A stretch of 64,000 nt of DNA, from assembly GCA_019454045.1 (NCBI GenBank), contig SKCR01017984.1, positions 62,001-126,000 on the forward strand, written 5' to 3'. Both the position numbers and the translations under genes were made by a program. Origin of the DNA: Zanthoxylum bungeanum. Its lineage: Eukaryota > Streptophyta > Magnoliopsida > Sapindales > Rutaceae. Under the pieces are notes generated by a model, which did no database searches, was not told the DNA's origin, and worked only from the letters and a program-made list of their open reading frames with translations. How positions within the stretch are numbered: position 1 is the stretch's first letter; every line of letters starts with the position of its first letter. Shown piece after piece: positions 22,481-33,800 of this stretch.

Positions 22481-22834
22481 TGTTGAAGTATGCATGTAGT
22501 CAGCATGCAAGTGGCATGCTTGAGGTTGCCAGAAATGAAACAACTTGTGTGCAAGTGTGTGTATGTGAAACAAGCATGAGGAAGCTGGAAACGTGTGGCC
22601 AGCTTGCTCAAACCGTGTGACACTGTTCACGCGGTTTGGCACTATAAAAATGAGCTCCCAAGACCATTGTAATTCACCCCAAATGAGGGTAGTAAGCTCC
22701 AAGTAGAGAGCTTGAGAGTGTGAGGTTTTGTTTAAGTTTCTAGTTTGTAAACTTGTAAATCTATTCTTGTAGTAATAGAAATTCAATTCGGTTTTTCCTC
22801 AAACACATTCTAAAGTGATCAGAGAATCACAACA
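22481..22834 (+). mobile_element. 3' LTR of copia F (354 bp)
   Basis: TGTTGAAGTATGCATG...CACAACA, with a TATA-like CACTATAAAAATGAG near 22640 and the purine tract directly upstream. Its last ~57 bp match the residual 5' LTR at 18881-18937. Confidence 0.8.
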
Positions 22835-22899
22835 TTTCCTTCTTACAACATTAGATATAGGGTTGTTTTTATGAATTATTAACCTATAAAGTTAAACTA

Positions 22900-23140
22900 T
22901 CTACAAGCCTCATTCGATGGTTAGATAAATATATTTAGACTAAACCAATTAAATATATGTCTATATTAATTACTTTAAACCAAATTCATTAAAATCATAT
23001 TCTAATATTGGTTATGCATGCCTTGCAGGTATGTGTTTATTTTACAAGGAAATCTATTGAAAAGAATGAGATCACGTGCTATTATTCTCATGACTAACCC
23101 AAATTTTCCATGTCGAGTTCCTAAGGATTTACCATGACTA
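22900..23140 (-). mobile_element. Diverged Athila-like LTR remnant
   Basis: The segment follows the order of words in the M LTR near 4573-4850 (AAGCCTC...CGATGGTnAGAT, AATATGTCTAT, AAGGAAATCTATT), on the same strand, but with much divergence. Copia F and its 65-bp repeats are inserted in it. Confidence 0.5.
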
Positions 23141-23149
23141 TTAGCAGCT

Positions 23150-24445
23150 ATGGTTCAAAATCAAGAAACCAAATAAGATGTTATGATTCAAAGTCAAGCA
23201 GCTTCTATGATAACACTGGAGAGTCAAATTGGACAACTGGCCAATGCTCGGAGTTACAAACTGCCAGGTAAGCTTCCCAGTAACACAGAACCAGATCAAA
23301 GGAACCGATGAAATGAGCAATGTCAAGCCATCACCTTGAAAAGTGGTACTGAAATCAGCAAAGATGTTAGAATCAAGGCATCTATTGAAGAAGTTCCAAA
23401 AGATGTAGTTCCACAGATGGCGAAAAAAGAAGCAAAGGAAAAAGATCAAGAAAGAATCACTACACCTCCACCTTTTCCACAGCGTCTTCAGAAATGCAAA
23501 CTAGACAAACAGTTTGCTCGATTCTTGGAGGTATTCAAAAAGCAGCATATCAACATCCCATTTGCAGAAGCGTTGGAAGAAATGCCCAGCTATGTCAAAT
23601 TCATGAAAGACATTCTCTCACGAAAATGGAGATTGGGAGATTACGAGACAGTAGCATTGACAGAAGAATGCAGTGCCATCATTCAGAGGAAACTTCCACC
23701 AAAGTTGAAAGATCTTGGCAGTTTCACTGTCCCTTGTACCATTAGAGAACATTACATCGGTAAAGTTTTATGTGATATAGGTGCAAGTGTTAATTTGATG
23801 CCTTTTTCGATTTACAGGAAACTGCAGATTGGAGAAGCAATGCCCACCTCAGTCCATTTGCAACTTGTTGATAAAACGCTCGTATTTCCGAGAGGTGTAG
23901 TTGAAGATGTACTGGTCAAAGTTGACAAACTCATTCTCCCAGCAGATTTCATTATCCTTGAAATGGAGGAAGATAAAGATGTGTCAATCATCCTCGGAAG
24001 ACTATTCTTGGCTACAGGTCGAACTGTTATTGATGTACAAAAAGGAGAACTAACCATGAAAGTTCAGGACCAAGAAGTTACCTTAAATATTTTCAAAGCC
24101 ATGAAATTCCCGAGCGATGAAAGGGAGGAAGAATGTTTCAGAATTGATGTTGTTGATAGTATCGTCTAAGATACTGATACAATTCCCTTGGACAAACTTG
24201 AAGCTTGCATCACCAACATGACTGACAGTGAGCTAGATTCTGAAATTCTGGAATGTATCAACTATCTTGACAAGTCATTCCGATTAAAATCGACAGCACA
24301 AGTGGAGAGTTTGGAACTACCAAAGAAAGATCGAATCAAACCTTCGATTGAAGAACCACCGCAGCTAGAGCTAAAGCTACTTCCGAGCCATCTCAGGTAT
24401 GCTTTCAGACTTCATATATATATATTTATTTGGCAACATCTTTGA
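23150..24445 (+). pseudogene. Athila-like gag C-terminus and aspartic protease (inverted relative to M)
   Basis: The first part reads as the gag end (LESQIGQLANA near 23220, then a stop). A long open frame at 23336-24169 (277 aa) starts in the conserved TLKSGTE block, and carries the retropepsin with active site CDIGASVNLMPFS at about residues 145-160 (DIG where DLG/DTG is common) and the IILGR(L)FLAT motif. It continues at 24188 with the linker to RT (PPQLELKLLPSHLRYAF) and stops there; RT, RNase H and integrase are absent. The style is that of Athila/Tat-type Ty3/gypsy. It lies opposite to element M, so it is not simply M's own gag. Confidence 0.85.
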
Positions 24446-24513
24446 TCCATGTAACGAGCTTTGGGCAAGTGACTCCCAAACCAGTTGGCTTTAGGGCACT
24501 AGGTGTTAAAACA
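24445..24513. repeat. Second copy of the GGCTTTAGGGCAC block
   Basis: Resembles 6759-6830 on the same strand (CGAGCTTTGGG...CCAGTTGGCTTTAGGGCAC). The two copies lie on either side of the 17.6-kb assemblage between M's LOG part and its 3' tail. Confidence 0.7.
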
Positions 24514-24980
24514 CCCTTACAGACTTAATAACTCGGATCTTAGACGTTTTTTTTTTTTTTACTCCATTGCCATTTATAGATGCTTCCTCCAATTAAACTA
24601 GAGCACTGAATATTACAAATTTTTCAAATGCAACTCATGTCTGTATGTTACCATGCATATTAATAATACCTGCCAACTGAGCATATGCAGATCCATTTTA
24701 GTCAGTTTTATGGAGAATTTACAAATTAAATAATTCAAAATGAAATAAATAAAAATTAACTCGTTTCAAAAATGGGTTTGAGATATGTATCAAGAGTGGA
24801 AACTCCTTACACAGCTATCTTTCACCAATTTCACCTTTTTAGCCAAAATAAAAACACAAAAACGTAAAATATTTTTGTAATTTTTGAAAGTTTTTCAAAT
24901 TTTTTTTGTATTTTTCAAAAAATTTAGGACTAAAAATCTAATAAAAATAACACAAAATAAACAAGATACTAATCAACTAT

Positions 24981-25020
24981 TTCCTCCCCCAAACCTAAAT
25001 GAGACATTGTCTCCAATGTC
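24981..25020 (-). other. Conserved Athila-type motif (GACAATGTCTC ... GTTTGGGGGAGG)
   Basis: On the minus strand the region reads GACATTGGAGACAATG followed by a purine run TTTAGGTTTGGGGGAGG. This pair of words is a recurring signature of the region downstream of pol in plant Athila-type elements (known style), and it lies on the same strand as M's LTRs and the LOG gene 62 bp upstream. Confidence 0.65.
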
Positions 25021-25081
25021 TTAAACAGTAGAAGAAAAGTTTAGAAGAGCATACCTGGTTAGCTGAAATTCACCGAAAAAA

Positions 25082-25735
25082 TTACCGATTAAGATCTATG
25101 TCCAATTTATGCTTCTTACCACGATCGTTATCTAACCAATTCAACTTGGAAAGAATGGGGTCGATTTTTGGTTCAAATGCTAGGATTTGGTCAATTAATT
25201 CTTCGGCCTTTGTCACAGTTAGGAAAATATCTTGTACTGATTTTGTGACGAACTCATGTCTCTTAGCTTCCGCAAGAAATACAAACAGAAAATTGAAGAA
25301 ATGCTCAATGTTAAGTAATCTAATGGGCTTCTGATGAATGTTCAAGTGCGCCCATGATGCGACTGTGAATATCTCTTCAAATGTTCCAAGCCCACCTGGT
25401 AAAGCAATAAACGCATCAGCACTATTGACCATTTCAAGGAGTTGTTCAGACATCCCCGAGACAATGCGTTCATCTCCATTTATTTTTTCGATTATGTGTT
25501 CGTCCGCCAAAGTTTTTGGAATGATTCCCAAAATATGACCGCCACCCTCCTGAACGGATTTTGAAATGCTTCCCATCAATCCAAGATTGACACCGCCATA
25601 TTCTAGGTGCATATTACGTTCTGTTATGACTCTTCCCAATTCTTTTGCAGCCTCAATGAACTCTGGTTTATTACCAGAGTTGGATCCACAGAAAACAAAA
25701 ATTCTCTTGACTCGCTGCTGTGAAATTGCTTCCAT
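25082..25735 (-). CDS. LOG-like cytokinin riboside 5'-monophosphate phosphoribohydrolase, intronless
   Basis: 217 residues from the ATG at 25735 to the stop at 25082, the usual length of plant LOG proteins. A longer in-frame start at 25846 would add 37 residues with no homology and would translate a TATA box, so 25735 is preferred. LOG enzymes release free cytokinin from its nucleotide, in cytosol and nucleus. Visible family marks are RIFVFCGSNSG (nucleotide-binding start), the GLMG block, GIIPKTL, and the motif PGGLGTFEE at about residues 118-126 with its Glu. The usual M-H-Q-R-K-A-E-M helix is here MSEQLLEM: the conserved Arg is absent, so activity is uncertain. Plant LOG genes normally have several introns; none is seen, which suggests a retrocopy. 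It lies in element M, same strand, between the GGGAGGCAACCC motif and the purine motif. The frame is intact. Confidence 0.85.
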   Translation of the reverse strand: MEAISQQRVKRIFVFCGSNSGNKPEFIEAAKELGRVITERNMHLEYGGVNLGLMGSISKSVQEGGGHILGIIPKTLADEHIIEKINGDERIVSGMSEQLLEMVNSADAFIALPGGLGTFEEIFTVASWAHLNIHQKPIRLLNIEHFFNFLFVFLAEAKRHEFVTKSVQDIFLTVTKAEELIDQILAFEPKIDPILSKLNWLDNDRGKKHKLDIDLNR

Positions 25736-25794
25736 TTTCTCTCTCTTTTTTGGATGTTTATCTAGGATGTGTCGAAGAGAGAAATGTAGAGCTG

Positions 25795-25803
25795 AATTTA
25801 TAG
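25795..25803 (-). promoter_or_regulatory. Possible TATA box of the LOG gene
   Basis: CTATAAATT on the minus strand, 60 bp before the ATG at 25735, followed by a CT-rich leader (CATTTCTCTCTTCG). This spacing allows a short 5' UTR. Not proven to act. Confidence 0.45.
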
Positions 25804-26206
25804 ATCCTGAAAATGGTTGAGTAATAGTAGCACTAGTACCTGCCAAATGACAATTATTAGATGAACGTTAAAATAAATCGTGAAAGTCAAAAAGTATAAA
25901 TCTTGTCGACGAAAATAAAAGAAAATAACAAAAGAAAAGCAAATCAAAGCAATTATTAAGGCAACGGAATTGTGTACGCAATAAGCCATTCATTTGGTAT
26001 ATAAATCCATTAGGATGCGTCTCAAAAATCTATTCCTTACTCAGCCACCACTAATGAATTAGCTCTCATCTTTGTGATTGCCAAACATCATTCCTTCTGT
26101 CTTAAAATGCTCCATTTGTGCCTTTCCGTACAAAAATAACACACAAAATTAAAAACTCTACAACATGTATACACAAAATATGAAAACAGAAATGACAACA
26201 AATTGC

Positions 26207-26250
26207 ATGGGTTGCCTCCCTGCTAGCGCTAAATTTTTCGTCTTCAGCCA
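26207..26250 (-). other. Conserved Athila-type motif GGGAGGCAACCC
   Basis: The minus strand reads GGCTGAAGACG, AGCGCTAGCAGGGAGG, CAACCC in sequence. AGCGCTTGTTGGGAGGCAACCC is a widely seen signature just after the coding region in plant Athila-type elements (recognised from memory). It places the LOG gene in the post-pol interval. Confidence 0.65.
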
Positions 26251-26271
26251 GACATGATTGAAATCTATCTG

Positions 26272-27543
26272 TCAATGAGGTTTCAGCGTCGTTTTGGATG
26301 TCCGATTAAAGACAATTCCACGTGCATTATTTTTGAAGGGTCTCTTCCAACAGTAAAGTGGCAAAAAGAATTTTGTCTCATTCGGTGCTCGTGCCACCTT
26401 CTTAAACATTGTCGCTACAATGGTTCCTAAAAAGAAAGAAAGAAAATTAGGAGATCTCGTATGGTGCTTGACTTTGAATGGAAGTTTCATTCTGTCAAGC
26501 TTCTGAGTGATATCTCTAAATTGTACTCCCCAAAACAGTGATGTTTCGCCTGAATGCTCTGGATCTTTAATTTGGTCTGACAGTTGCTCCTCAATTTGCT
26601 ATGTTTCTTGCTCCACATTTTCTTCACAAATGTATTTTAAAATTTCTGCATTCAATTCTTCATCTGTCATCTGTGAAATGCATGCTCTATGAGTTTCAAT
26701 ATGAGGATGTAAAGAAATGTCAGATTTTAGGTCTTCATCCTCTGATATGACTGGCTCAGGTAGATCTTCTTCAAACATTTGTGCAATGGACGCTCCAAGA
26801 TCTTCATTTTGAGTATACAGAATTCCATCCTCATTTGTTGATGCAGTTGGTACAAACAACTCATTTTTTTCATCTTCATCAGAGTCTGAATAATAAAAAT
26901 CAAACAGAGATTTTTTTGGTTCGGGCTCCTGAACTGATACCTCCGATTCTTGATACTCCTCGGCCTCCTCCTCTGCTAAAGTGTTATCATGAAATGCTTG
27001 GTGCTCGAAGGCTTCATCTATGTCATCTGAAAATGCTCCTTGAGATATGTAACTCTGGTTTTCTATTAATTGTCTTGTTTGATCAGTCAGTTTCTGAATG
27101 AATTTTGATTATCTTTGAATACTTTCAAATTGCTTCTGGCATGTTTCAAGCATTGTATCCAACTTTTCGTCTCGTTTCTTGTTCCAATCTTTGAGCATGT
27201 CAATTATTTGATCTTATTCTGATGGTTCTGATTGTTGATGAAGATCAAAAGTGGATGGTGGATAAGATGGAAAATGTGATGGTTCTTCGTACCTTTACTG
27301 ATTCTGATAATTCTGCCACTCTGAAAGGTATATACATTGATCGCTCATGTGGTTACCATCAAATATCACACATCTCCCCATTTTGTTCTGATGAGAAAAT
27401 GTAGTATTGCTTGGTTCTGGCATCCAGTGATAGTTATTGGACTGGACAACAGGCCTCAAAAAACCGGACTGTTGCTCCCAGATTTGGGGTGTATCTTCTT
27501 CTAGTAAAGCTCGTGATCTCTCAATCTCCCAAAAATATTCCAT
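26272..27543 (-). pseudogene. Degenerate gag/pol-derived coding remnants of element M
   Basis: Three open pieces on the minus strand: 27543-27295 (starts MEYFWEIERSRALLEED, 114 nt after the PBS, with a damaged zinc knuckle CVIFDGNHMSDQC in which the second Cys is Phe), 26859-26599 (acidic, containing ACISQMTDEELNAEIL, clearly related to ACITNMTDSELDSEIL at 24206 in the plus-strand fragment), and 26490-26272. No reverse transcriptase, RNase H or integrase is present in the interval, so M could only have moved with enzymes from another element. The acidic piece belongs after the protease in the full element, so an internal deletion joined gag to post-protease sequence. Confidence 0.6.
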
Positions 27544-27656
27544 TTTTCAACCACCTGAAAACAAAAGAAAGATTTAAAAATTACAGATAAAAATAAAGAA
27601 AATTAGATACCAGTAAATTAGATAACTTCAAAATTAATAACTCAAGAAAAATAAGT

Positions 27657-27673
27657 CCCCTGCAACGGCGCCA
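27657..27673 (-). other. Primer-binding site of element M (tRNA-Asp type)
   Basis: The minus strand reads TGGCGCCGTTGCAGGGG six bases after the LTR end. It complements the 3' end of plant tRNA-Asp (TGGCGCCGTTGCCGGGG) with one mismatch. Asp priming is typical of Athila elements. Confidence 0.85.
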
Positions 27674-27679
27674 AAAACT

Positions 27680-28944
27680 TGACCGGTGCAAACACACGCA
27701 TTTAACGCAAGCGCACTTATAAAAATATCGATCCTACGAGGACTTAATTCCTACTGTTGTATCTAATTATAGGGAGAAGAGAATGATTGTTTGATTGGTT
27801 GGTTGAATGTGGTTTTTAAAATAAAATAGACAAAAGAAAATATTAAGGAAAATAACAAAAGACTCAAAGATCTAGGGTTGCGACTCCACATAATATTATT
27901 AGAAAGATGAATTGATTCTCTTAAATATGTGTAATAAATTAGTTTGCTAACTTGGAACACGAAGATATGCAAAAGCCTCTGTCGATGGTCAGATGCAAAT
28001 ACCCAGTATAACCCAATTGAACAATATGTCTATGTCAATCAAATTACCTGGATTCATTAGGGTCAAGTTCCAATTGTGGCTACCCTCGCCCGACATGTAT
28101 ATTTCTATCATGTAAAGAAATCTATTAAAGGGTTATCTATCCTCAAGGAAGATCGTAGGCTATTGAATCTAAGGCTGAAACCTAAAATTCATATGTCTAG
28201 TTCATTTTAAGTTTACCAAATCAATCTTATTAATGACCAATTAACAAGAAGCATTAAGCTTCAGACTCAAATAAACAAACTAAAGAATTACCCATAAAAA
28301 GAAAATCAATTATTAAGTATAGATATTGTGTTTCATCACTTCCCTAGAATAAAAATAAAATGCTGGGGGTTGGGGATCCACCTTTACTATTTCTAATTTA
28401 GAAATCTCTCTTATTATAATATAGAATTTATCTGTGATATTACCAACCGACCATATAGGTGGTATCCTCATTAAGTCAGATTTTAATTAAGTCCGACCGG
28501 CCATAAAGGCGGTGTTATTATTTGTCAATAAACCAGTCATATAGGCGGTAATAAGCTGTCACCTAAAGACCAGCCATATAGGCGGTGTCACATTATGTCA
28601 AATAAATAAAATCAGCCATTAAGGCGGTAATTCCTTTTAATTTGAATTATAAATTCCATATTATATTTAAGGGAGATTAATCTAAATTAAAATAATAAAA
28701 GCTTCACCCTTCCCCAGCGGAAATCCAACTACTAAACATAAAAATAATAAATAAATGCTGTAATAAAAACTAAAAACTAAAATAAAAATACATAATTTTA
28801 ATATTACAATAATTTACAAAACTAAATGCTTCCTGTGAAATCATGGAAAAAATCTCAATGAAAGCACACCAATGAGGTGCTGAAAGTCTCAATTATAGGC
28901 AAATTTACTACGGGCCAGCGTCGCGACGCTGGGAACGCATTTTT
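27680..28944 (-). mobile_element. 5' LTR of element M, downstream part
   Basis: Homologous to 4247-5560 (same strand). The LTR is split by the chromovirus; the rest is at 37808-38431. Together the parts give 1,889 bp against 1,938 bp for the 3' LTR. The end at 27680 (TGACCGGTGC on the plus strand) leads to the PBS. Confidence 0.85.
28940..28944. repeat. Target duplication TTTTT of the chromovirus (left)
   Basis: TTTTT here and at 37803-37807 flank the element. The uninterrupted M LTR at about 5562 reads GCATTTTCGGTC, which confirms the empty site. Confidence 0.8.
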
Positions 28945-30837
28945 TGTCACAACCCGTCCCCTTAGGTAGAGTAGGGGTGAGACGGAGACTAGAAACTGGC
29001 AGAGTTTCCCCTGTAATATGGACTAATCCTCCAAATACAAGGAAAAATCTAAACTGAAAATAAAATATCATCATAAAACTAGGATCTCCATGATCCAACT
29101 CAACATAATATCCATAAAGGAAACACAATAACTTCAGATCAATTAAAGGCTCAATGCCTAAAACACATAACAAATTCTCCCAAAATACATATCTAGAAAT
29201 ACAGTCTCAAAACATAATAAGGACACTCTACTGTTGGCACAACCTTTCTCTACTGGCAGGAAATGATGACGAAACAACAGATGAAAGAACGATCTACTAA
29301 TCTGCTAAACCTGAAATGTTAAGGAATGAGGGGTAAGCTCACGCTTAGTGCAATGGATCACAGCTCAGTGCCGTGGATAATCAAGTAACAAAGTGGATCG
29401 AACAAGTCTTTCATATATATAATAATTACATAAGCTGTAAATCATATCTCAAACATTTACTTGAAATCATAAAGCTCATTTCTCATAAAACTCAAATCAT
29501 AAATCTCATTTCTCATAAAACTCATACTGCTCAAAAATACTCTGTAATGATAAATCTGTTTACTTATCTATATGCACAACCTCATGACAAAAACGGCAAA
29601 GCTGGCAACATGGGGCTTCCCCACGGCAAAACTGGCATCCGGAGCAAACTGGCAACGTGAGACCTTATCTCACGGCAATAACTGGCAACATGAGACCTTA
29701 TCTCATGGCAATAATCTGGCACATATAAGTACACGGGGTGCATCCTAACATAAAAATCATTTCCAAAATCCATGCTCATATATCTCAAATCATGCAAGTT
29801 TCTCATATATCACAAACACATGATTTCAACATAATCAATATTCGATCCATACCTTATAGCAAAATATAAACTTTCTAAAACAAACTCATTTAATGCATTA
29901 CCTTAAAATTCATTTAAGAAGACATACATACTATATACTTTTGAAAACATCAATGTTACAGGTTTATCCACGCACCTGGTGAGCTGACTACTAAGAAAGG
30001 AACTATGCAGCAGGACCGTCCCTGCTTACGGTATCACGATCACCTAACAAACAACAGAATTTACTATAAGGAACATAATCCTAATTTAGAATAGATGCAA
30101 GAATATGCAAGAAACGTGGTTCGGTCGTTCTCGCAAACTTAACGAAAATTAAGATTCGGAGGTCCATTACTACTCGGAATGGTCTGAAATTCGCGGAGGA
30201 GACTCGGGAAAACGGCACGAAGACACTGTCCGGCGCGTGGTGGACACGCGCCGATTGGCCAGGCCGCGCGTGAGCTCCCGCGCCGCCGATCGGAAATTTT
30301 CCGACGGCCGAGCGTTCCCCTCTCTTTCCCCGGATCTAATGGCGCTGACGGTTCGTCGATCGGAGTTCCGGATCAACGGGAAATCAAGAAAAACCACAAA
30401 AAAAAAATTTCTTACCGAGATCTCTACAAAAATGGGAAGTTTCCCAAGATGAAACCACCACCAAAATGATCCTCTCAACGAGATCTACACTTTTCCTTAA
30501 GGACTCGGTCGGGTTTGAACTACGAATCGAAACCGAAACTTCTCTTTTCTCTCTTTTCCTTTTCTTTCTCTTTCTTTCTCTCTCCCTCACAGTTCTCTCT
30601 GACTCTTCTTATCTTTCTTATCTTTCTTTCTTTCTTATCTTTCTATCTTCTTTTTTTTTATTATTATTAAAGGAAGAGGTGGCTGCTGAGAAAAATTAGG
30701 GTGTGCGTGTGTGCGTACAAAATATATACTTATATGTCAAAATTCGTTTGCCACCCTAAACTTGATCTGAACCGCATTTTAATTCCAACTTCCACAAATT
30801 TAATAATTTAATCCTAAAATTTATTTGGGGTGTTACA
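28945..30837 (-). mobile_element. 3' LTR of the chromovirus (1,893 bp)
   Basis: Plus-strand ends are TGTCACAACCCGTCCCC and ...GGGGTGTTACA. It is nearly identical to 35858-37802 apart from small indels, including a ~32-bp deletion between GCGCGTG direct repeats at about 30268. CT-rich simple repeats lie at 30540-30660. Confidence 0.9.
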
Positions 30838-30858
30838 ACTCTCTCCCCCTTAAAAGAA
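30838..30858 (-). other. Polypurine tract of the chromovirus
   Basis: On the minus strand TTTTAAGGGGGAGAGAGT ends at the 3' LTR start. Confidence 0.85.
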
Positions 30859-30873
30859 TTTCGTCCTCGAAAT

Positions 30874-33800
30874 TCACATACCAGATGGTGGAAACAAATG
30901 AGGATATTTATTCCTCATGTCTTCCTCACGCTCCCAAGTTGCTTCTGCCTTCGAGTGTTTACCCCATAGGACTTTTACCAATGGAATCGTCCTGTTTCTC
31001 AGTTGTCTCAACTCTCTAGCTAAAATTCCCACTGGTTCTTCAGCATATGTCAAGTCTTCTCTCAACTCAACTGGTTGCTCCTGCAAAATGTGGGAGGGAT
31101 CTGATCTGTACTTTCTCAACATGGACACGTGGAAAACATTGTGAATCTTTGACAATTCTTGTGGCAAAGCTAATCTGTAGGCAACTGGTCCAATTCGCTC
31201 TACGATCTCGTATGGTCCAATAAACTGAGGACTCAATTTCCCTTTCTTGCCAAATCTCATGACACTCTTCCAAGGAGAAATCTTCAAAAACCTTATCTCC
31301 CACCTGATGCTCGATGTCCTTCCTTTTTAGATCTGCGTAACTCTTCTGTCTATCTTGAGATGTCTTCAACTTTGATCTGATCACTTCTATCTTATCAACA
31401 GTAATCTGAACAATCTCAGGACCTAAGAGTTTCCTCTCACCTGCTTCATCCCAACATATAGGAGTTCTACATTTCCTTCCATATAATGCCTCATAAGGTG
31501 CCATGCCCAAACTAGCATGGTAACTATTATTGTAAGCAAACTCCATCAAAGATAGATGTTGATCCCAACTACCTTTAAATTCCATAACACAAGCTCTCAA
31601 CATATCTTCTAAAGTCTGAATGGTTCTCTCTGACTGCCCATCTGTCTGAGGATGAAAAGAAGTACTGAACTTTACTTTAGTACCCAAAGCCTCTTGTAGA
31701 CTTGGCCAAAATCTGGAGGTAAATCTTGGATCTCTGTCTGATACGATTGACACTGGAGTTCCATGAAGTCTCACTATCTCATCAACATAGAGCTCTGCTA
31801 ACTTATTCAAAGAATAATCTACTCTGACAGGTAGAAAATGAGCTGATTTAGTCAATCTGTCAACAATCACCCATACTGAATCATGTCCTTTCTTCGTAGG
31901 ACGAGTCCTGACACGAAGTCCATAGTGATGTGTTCCCACTTCCACTCAGGAATAGGAAGTGATTGCAAAGTACCTGCTGGATGCTGATGTTCTGCTTTAA
32001 TCTGCTGACACGATAAACACTTTGATACAAACTCTGCTATCTCTCTTTCTTCATGCCTTTCCACCAATAATTCTCTTTGAGAGTTCTATACATCTTAGTG
32101 CTGCCTGGATGCATAGAATAAGCAGAACAATGGGCTTCTTCCATGATCTCTCTCTTCAAGCTCTCATCTTCAGGTATACATAATCTATCTTCATACATCA
32201 ACGTATTGTCATCTTTAAGCAAGAAATCTGAACGTTCTTTCTTTATCACCTCATCAATAATCTTCATAAAACTAGCATCCTGAGTCTGAGCTTCCCTGAC
32301 TCTCTCTACTAAAATAGGCCTGACTTTAAGAGTTGCTAAAAGAGATCCCGATTCACCAACTGACAAGTCAACTCTCAAAGATCTGAGTTCCACTAGCAAT
32401 GGCAACCGTAGAACTTCCATATGAGCTAGAATACTCGATGACTTCCTGCTAAGAGCATCTGCTACTACATTAGCCTTCCCCGGATGATAGTCAATAGTAC
32501 AATCATAATCTTTCAATAACTCGATCCAGTGTCTCTGTCTCATATTTAACTCTTTCTGCGTGAGTAAATACTTAAGACTCTTATGATCCATGAAGATTTC
32601 ACATTTCTCTCCATACAAATAATGTCTCCAAATCTTCAGTGCGAACACTACTGCAGCTAACTCCAAATCATGAGTAGGATAATTCAATTCATGAGGTCTA
32701 AGCTGTCGAGAAGCATAAGATATCACCTTGCCATGCTGCATCACAACACAACAACCCAAACCTTTCCTCGAGGCATCACTATACACTACAAATTCACCAA
32801 TGCTTGATGGAAGTGTAAGCACTGGAGCGGTTGTCAAACACTCCTTAAGCTTATCAAAACTTTGCTGACACTCCTCAGTCCACTCAAATTTTGCATTCTT
32901 CTTCAAAAGTTTTGTCAATGGTGCTGCAATGATAGAAAATCCCTGAACAAAACGTCGGTAGTAGCCTGCTAAACCCAAGAAACTCCGTATCTCCGTCGCA
33001 TTGGTAGGCGATTCCCAATTAACCACAGCTTCAATCTTATTGGGATCTACTAAAATGCCATCTGCAGAAATGACATGGCCTAAGAATGCAATTCTATCAA
33101 GCCAAAACTCACACTTACTAAACTTGGCATACAACTCCTTCTCCTTCAAAGTCTGTAAGACGATTCTTAGATGTTCTTCATGCTCATCTTCGCTACTAGA
33201 ATACACTAAGATATCGTCAATAAACACAATGACAAACTTATCCAAATAATGTTTGAATACCCGATTCATCAAGTCCAAAAACAGCTGGTGCATTAGTTAA
33301 CCCGAATGGCATTACTAAAAACTCATAATGTCCATAACGAGTTCTAAAAGCCGTCTTAAGTATATCTGCTTCCTTCACCTTTAGCTGATGGTACCCGGAT
33401 CTCAAGTCTATCTTGGAGAATACCTTGGCTCCCCGTAATTGATCGAAAAGATCATCAATCCGAGGCAAAGGATATTTGTTACGAATGGTAACCTTATTCA
33501 ATTGCCGATAATCGATACACAATCTCATTGAACCATCTTTCTTCTTCACGAATAACACTGGTGCACCCCATGGTGAAAAACTAGGCTTTATAAAGCCTTT
33601 ATCTAACAGTTCTTGCAATTGTATCTTCAACTCCTTCAATTCTACAGGAGCCATCCTGTAAGGAGCAAGGGATATAGGGGCTGTACCAGGAATTACATCG
33701 ATACTGAAATCAACTTCTCTATTCGGTGGTAAACCAGGTAGTTCATCTGGAAATACATCTGCAAATTCTCTCACAACCGAAATCTCATGTAATTCTGATG

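Larger units (their letters stand above)
18881..22834 (+). mobile_element. Copia F: 5'-truncated, internally deleted copia element
   Basis: Only 57 bp of the 5' LTR remain (18881-18937), followed by the PBS, a GC-rich leader, decayed gag, protease and integrase fragments, a purine run GAGGGGGAATTT (22470-22480), and an intact 354-bp 3' LTR (22481-22834, TGTTGAAGTATG...GAATCACAACA). Reverse transcriptase and RNase H are missing. The two LTR ends differ at roughly one position in six, so the element is old. Confidence 0.8.

Noticed and set aside
25736..25846. 37-residue N-terminal extension of the LOG protein
   Set aside because: No homology, and it runs over a TATA-like CTATAAATT and a leader-like sequence; LOG proteins usually start near MEAISQQRVKRIFVFCG.
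30466..30699. Leu/Ser/Phe-rich open frame
   Set aside because: Translation of CT-rich simple repeats in a chromovirus LTR; repeated at 37462-37776 for the same reason.
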